Assembly: GCF_900111005.1 (NCBI RefSeq) | Contig: NZ_FOFV01000012.1 | Span: forward strand, 233,215 to 297,214 | Source: Lentzea albida | GTDB lineage: Bacteria > Actinomycetota > Actinomycetes > Mycobacteriales > Pseudonocardiaceae | Length of the DNA stretch: 64,000 nt | Direction of reading: 5' to 3' | Part shown: piece by piece, positions 62,051-64,000 of the stretch | How positions within the stretch are numbered: the stretch's first letter is position 1 | How the letters are laid out: every line of letters begins with the position of its first letter | Notes under the pieces: model-generated | Told to the model about the DNA's origin: nothing | Databases searched by the model: none | The model's input: only the letters and a program-made list of their open reading frames with translations | Made by a program: the position numbers and the translations under genes

Positions 62051-62071
62051 CGACGCCTGGAAGGACTTCCC

Positions 62072-63607
62072 ATGCACCGCACCACCTGCGGGCTCGCCGT
62101 TCTCCTCGTCGCCTCCGCCCTGCTGGTCACCCCGGCACAGGCGGCTGAGGCCGACTTCGTCAAGGCCAAGAACCCCGCGGCCGGCGGCAGCTTCATCGTC
62201 TCGCTCAAGCCGGGCGCCGCCGTCCAGGCGTCGTCCACCGCGCTCACCCAGAAGTACGGCGGGAACCTCGACGCCGTGTTCTCCCGTGCCATGAACGGCT
62301 TCCAGGTCACGAACCTGAGCGAGGCCGCCGCGCGGAGGCTGGCGGCCGACCCGGCCGTCAAGGCCGTCTACCAGGACGGCACCGCGAAGGCGTCGGACGT
62401 GCAGACCAACCCGACGTGGGGCCTGGACCGCGTGGACCAGGCGAGTCTCCCGCTGGACAAGAAGTTCACCTACCCCAGCGGTGGCGCGTCGAACGTGACG
62501 GTCTACATCACCGACACGGGCGTGAAGACGAACATCGCCGACTTCGAGGGCCGGGCGTCCGTGGGCGCCGACTTCATTGAGGACGGCCAGAACGGGCAGG
62601 ACTGCTCCGGTCACGGCACGCACGTGGCCGGCACGGTCGGGTCGAAGACGTGGGGCGTGGCCAAGAAGGCCAAGCTCGTCTCGGTCCGCATGCTCGGCAC
62701 GAACTGCTCGAGCAACGGACCGGACTCGGCCGGCGTCAAGGCCATCGAGTGGATCACGGCGAACGCGCAGAAACCCGCCGTGGTCAACGCCTCCTGGACC
62801 TTCGACACCGCCGACATCGGCAACGACGCCATCGCCGGCATGGTCGCCTCGGGCGTCCAGATGGCGGTGGCGTCGGGCAACAGCTCGACGAACGCCTGCT
62901 CCACCGGTCCCGCCAAGATCGCGTCCCTGATCACGGTCAACGCGACCTCGTCCAACGACGCACGCGCCTCGTTCTCGAACTACGGCACCTGCACGGACAT
63001 CTTCGCGCCGGGTGACAACATCACCTCGCTCGGGCTCAACGGCGGCAGCACGAACATGTCCGGCACGTCCATGGCCACCCCGCACGTCGCGGGGGTCGCG
63101 GCCCTGTACCTGTCGGCCAACCCGTCCGCGAGCCCACAGGCCCTGCGCGACGCGCTGGTGAACAACGCCACCGACGGCAAGGTCACCAACCCGGGCTCCG
63201 GTTCGCCGAACAAGCTGCTCTACAGCGGTTTCATCGGCGGCGACCCCAACCCGCCGCAGTGCGGTCCCGGCACGAACGGCGACGACGTGTCCATTCCGGA
63301 CACCGGCACCGCCGTCTCGTCGTCGGTGACGATCTCGGGCTGCACGGGCAACTCGACGGCGTCGGCGACGGTCAAGGTCGACATCAACCACACCTACACC
63401 GGCGATCTGGCCATCGACCTGGTCAGCCCCTCCGGCAGGACGTACGTGCTGAAGAAGGCGGGCGGCGCCTCGTCCTCGGCGGGGGTCCACGAGACCTACA
63501 CCGTCGACCTGTCCTCGGAAGCGCGCAACGGCACCTGGAGGCTCCAGGTGAAGGACGTCTACACCTACGACACCGGCACCATCGACTCCTGGACCTTGAC
63601 GGTCTAG
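62072..63607 (+). CDS. Second secreted S8 protease with P-domain (tandem paralogue)
   Basis: 511 residues. Signal peptide (1-24, PAQA), I9 propeptide, S8 domain with Asp148 (YITDTGV), His181 (GHGTHVAG), Asn270 (ASGNSS) and Ser333 (SGTSMATPHV), and C-terminal P-domain (about 400-511). It shares blocks such as QTNPTWGLDR, VAGTVGSKT and NGDDVSIPD with the previous gene, so they arose by tandem duplication. They differ in the stretch after VNASW, perhaps altering specificity. Likely co-transcribed. Confidence 0.95.
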   Translation: MHRTTCGLAVLLVASALLVTPAQAAEADFVKAKNPAAGGSFIVSLKPGAAVQASSTALTQKYGGNLDAVFSRAMNGFQVTNLSEAAARRLAADPAVKAVYQDGTAKASDVQTNPTWGLDRVDQASLPLDKKFTYPSGGASNVTVYITDTGVKTNIADFEGRASVGADFIEDGQNGQDCSGHGTHVAGTVGSKTWGVAKKAKLVSVRMLGTNCSSNGPDSAGVKAIEWITANAQKPAVVNASWTFDTADIGNDAIAGMVASGVQMAVASGNSSTNACSTGPAKIASLITVNATSSNDARASFSNYGTCTDIFAPGDNITSLGLNGGSTNMSGTSMATPHVAGVAALYLSANPSASPQALRDALVNNATDGKVTNPGSGSPNKLLYSGFIGGDPNPPQCGPGTNGDDVSIPDTGTAVSSSVTISGCTGNSTASATVKVDINHTYTGDLAIDLVSPSGRTYVLKKAGGASSSAGVHETYTVDLSSEARNGTWRLQVKDVYTYDTGTIDSWTLTV

Positions 63608-63620
63608 GAACGCGCCACGC

Positions 63621-63656
63621 GAAGAGCCCCGGAGCCATCAGGCTCCGGGGCTCTTC
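63621..63656 (+). terminator. Hairpin terminator of the protease operon
   Basis: Perfect 16-bp inverted repeat (63621-63636 with 63641-63656), loop ATCA, 13 nt past the stop. Confidence 0.85.
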
Positions 63657-64000
63657 CCCTGTCCCCGAAGGGGGTCTAGCTGTGATGTCCAGGGAGGTTG
63701 GTCAGCCGGGTGATGGGTGGCTGGCCTCCGAGGGCGGAGTGAGCTCGGTGGTGATTGTAGAAATGCAGCCAGCCGGGCAGGGCTGCTCGGCGCTGGGTTT
63801 CTGAGGGGTAGTGGCGGGCGTAGGCCCAGCCGTCGGCCAGGGTGCGGTGGAAGCGTTCGATCTTGCCATTGGTCTGCGGACGGTAGGGCCGGGTCCGTTT
63901 GTGCCGGACGCCGAGCTCGGCGCAGGCGTCGCGCCAGGCATGCGAGCGGTAGCAGGATCCGTTGTCGGACAACACTCTTTCGACCATGACATCGCGGTCG
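63657..64000. mobile_element. End of an IS481-family insertion sequence
   Basis: The element enters from the right. Its left terminus should lie between the protease terminator (63656) and the transposase stop; TGTCCCCGAAGGGGG near 63660 is a candidate terminal repeat. The other end is outside the window, so the boundary is a guess. Confidence 0.6.
63676..64000 (-). CDS. IS481-type transposase, C-terminal part (continues past window)
   Basis: About 108 residues are visible. The rve/DDE fold end shows the second Asp in LSDNGSCY and the Glu in KIERFHRTLADGWAYAR, preceded by RPYRPQTNG, a strong IS481 signature, and ending in PPITRLTNLPGHHS. The N-terminal HTH and first Asp lie beyond base 64000. 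Stop codon TAG at 63676-63678. Confidence 0.9.
   Translation of the reverse strand, partial: DRDVMVERVLSDNGSCYRSHAWRDACAELGVRHKRTRPYRPQTNGKIERFHRTLADGWAYARHYPSETQRRAALPGWLHFYNHHRAHSALGGQPPITRLTNLPGHHS

Noticed and set aside
60368..63490. 1040-codon minus-strand frame opposite the subtilisins
   Set aside because: Low-complexity Arg/Val/Asp sequence; both proteases on the plus strand have complete motifs.
1..64000. CRISPR arrays, tRNA or rRNA genes, prophage modules
   Set aside because: None seen: no regularly spaced repeats, no cloverleaf-like tracts noticed, no structural phage proteins.

Overview
The window looks like chromosome from a high-GC actinomycete, most likely of the Pseudonocardiales. 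Codon third positions are almost all G or C, GTG and TTG starts are frequent, 4-nt ATGA/GTGA gene overlaps are common, and a mycothiol-type formaldehyde dehydrogenase is present. No rRNA, tRNA, CRISPR array or phage module was seen. A partial IS481-type transposase enters at the right edge.

Layout, left to right. 1-4.9 kb: the start of lgt, a secreted S15 peptidase, and an acyl desaturase with its flavin/2Fe-2S reductase, divergent from a PucR-type regulator. 6.5-11.4 kb: an ECF sigma factor, a membrane-anchored zinc-finger partner, two paralogous ABC ATPases and two membrane proteins, all coupled by overlaps. 11.4-16.3 kb: a secreted SGNH hydrolase, then a MerR - CPBP protease - histidine kinase - response regulator operon. 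16.3-17.5 kb: a TerC-family membrane protein behind a probable yybP-ykoY (Mn2+) riboswitch whose expression platform can be read directly. 17.6-23.6 kb: an IclR regulator behind a perfect 40-bp palindrome. Its core recurs before a five-gene catabolic operon encoding an amidohydrolase, a class III CoA-transferase, a citryl-CoA-lyase-like protein, an intradiol dioxygenase and an MDR dehydrogenase. 23.7-33.5 kb: a BBE-type flavoprotein, an ECF sigma factor, an S1 protease, a cation/proton antiporter, a GNAT protein, a large M28 peptidase, an MFS exporter with a His-rich tail, and a methyltransferase.

33.5-50.5 kb is a nearly complete glycine betaine to serine pathway. It has a BCCT transporter, a Rieske betaine demethylase with separate ferredoxin and reductase, a dimethylglycine/sarcosine dehydrogenase, tetrameric sarcosine oxidase (soxBDAG), glyA, purU and a mycothiol-dependent formaldehyde dehydrogenase. 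Methyl groups released as formaldehyde or methylene-THF are handled by the last three. A GntR and an IclR regulator sit at divergent promoters with visible operator-like repeats.

50.5-57.3 kb: an SDR gene, an MFS gene broken by one extra C, a TetR regulator, a PLP decarboxylase divergent from an Lrp/AsnC regulator, and a kinase/response-regulator pair. 57.3-63.7 kb: a LAL-type LuxR regulator divergent from two tandem subtilisin-like proteases, with a CTACGTAG palindrome between them.

A 168-bp MITE-like element with long imperfect inverted repeats occurs twice (32711 and 53204). The second copy supplies the stop codon of tetR and the last 30 residues of the decarboxylase. The most promising material for new biology is the IclR-controlled catabolic operon, this repeat element, and the vestigial oxidase kept inside the betaine operon.
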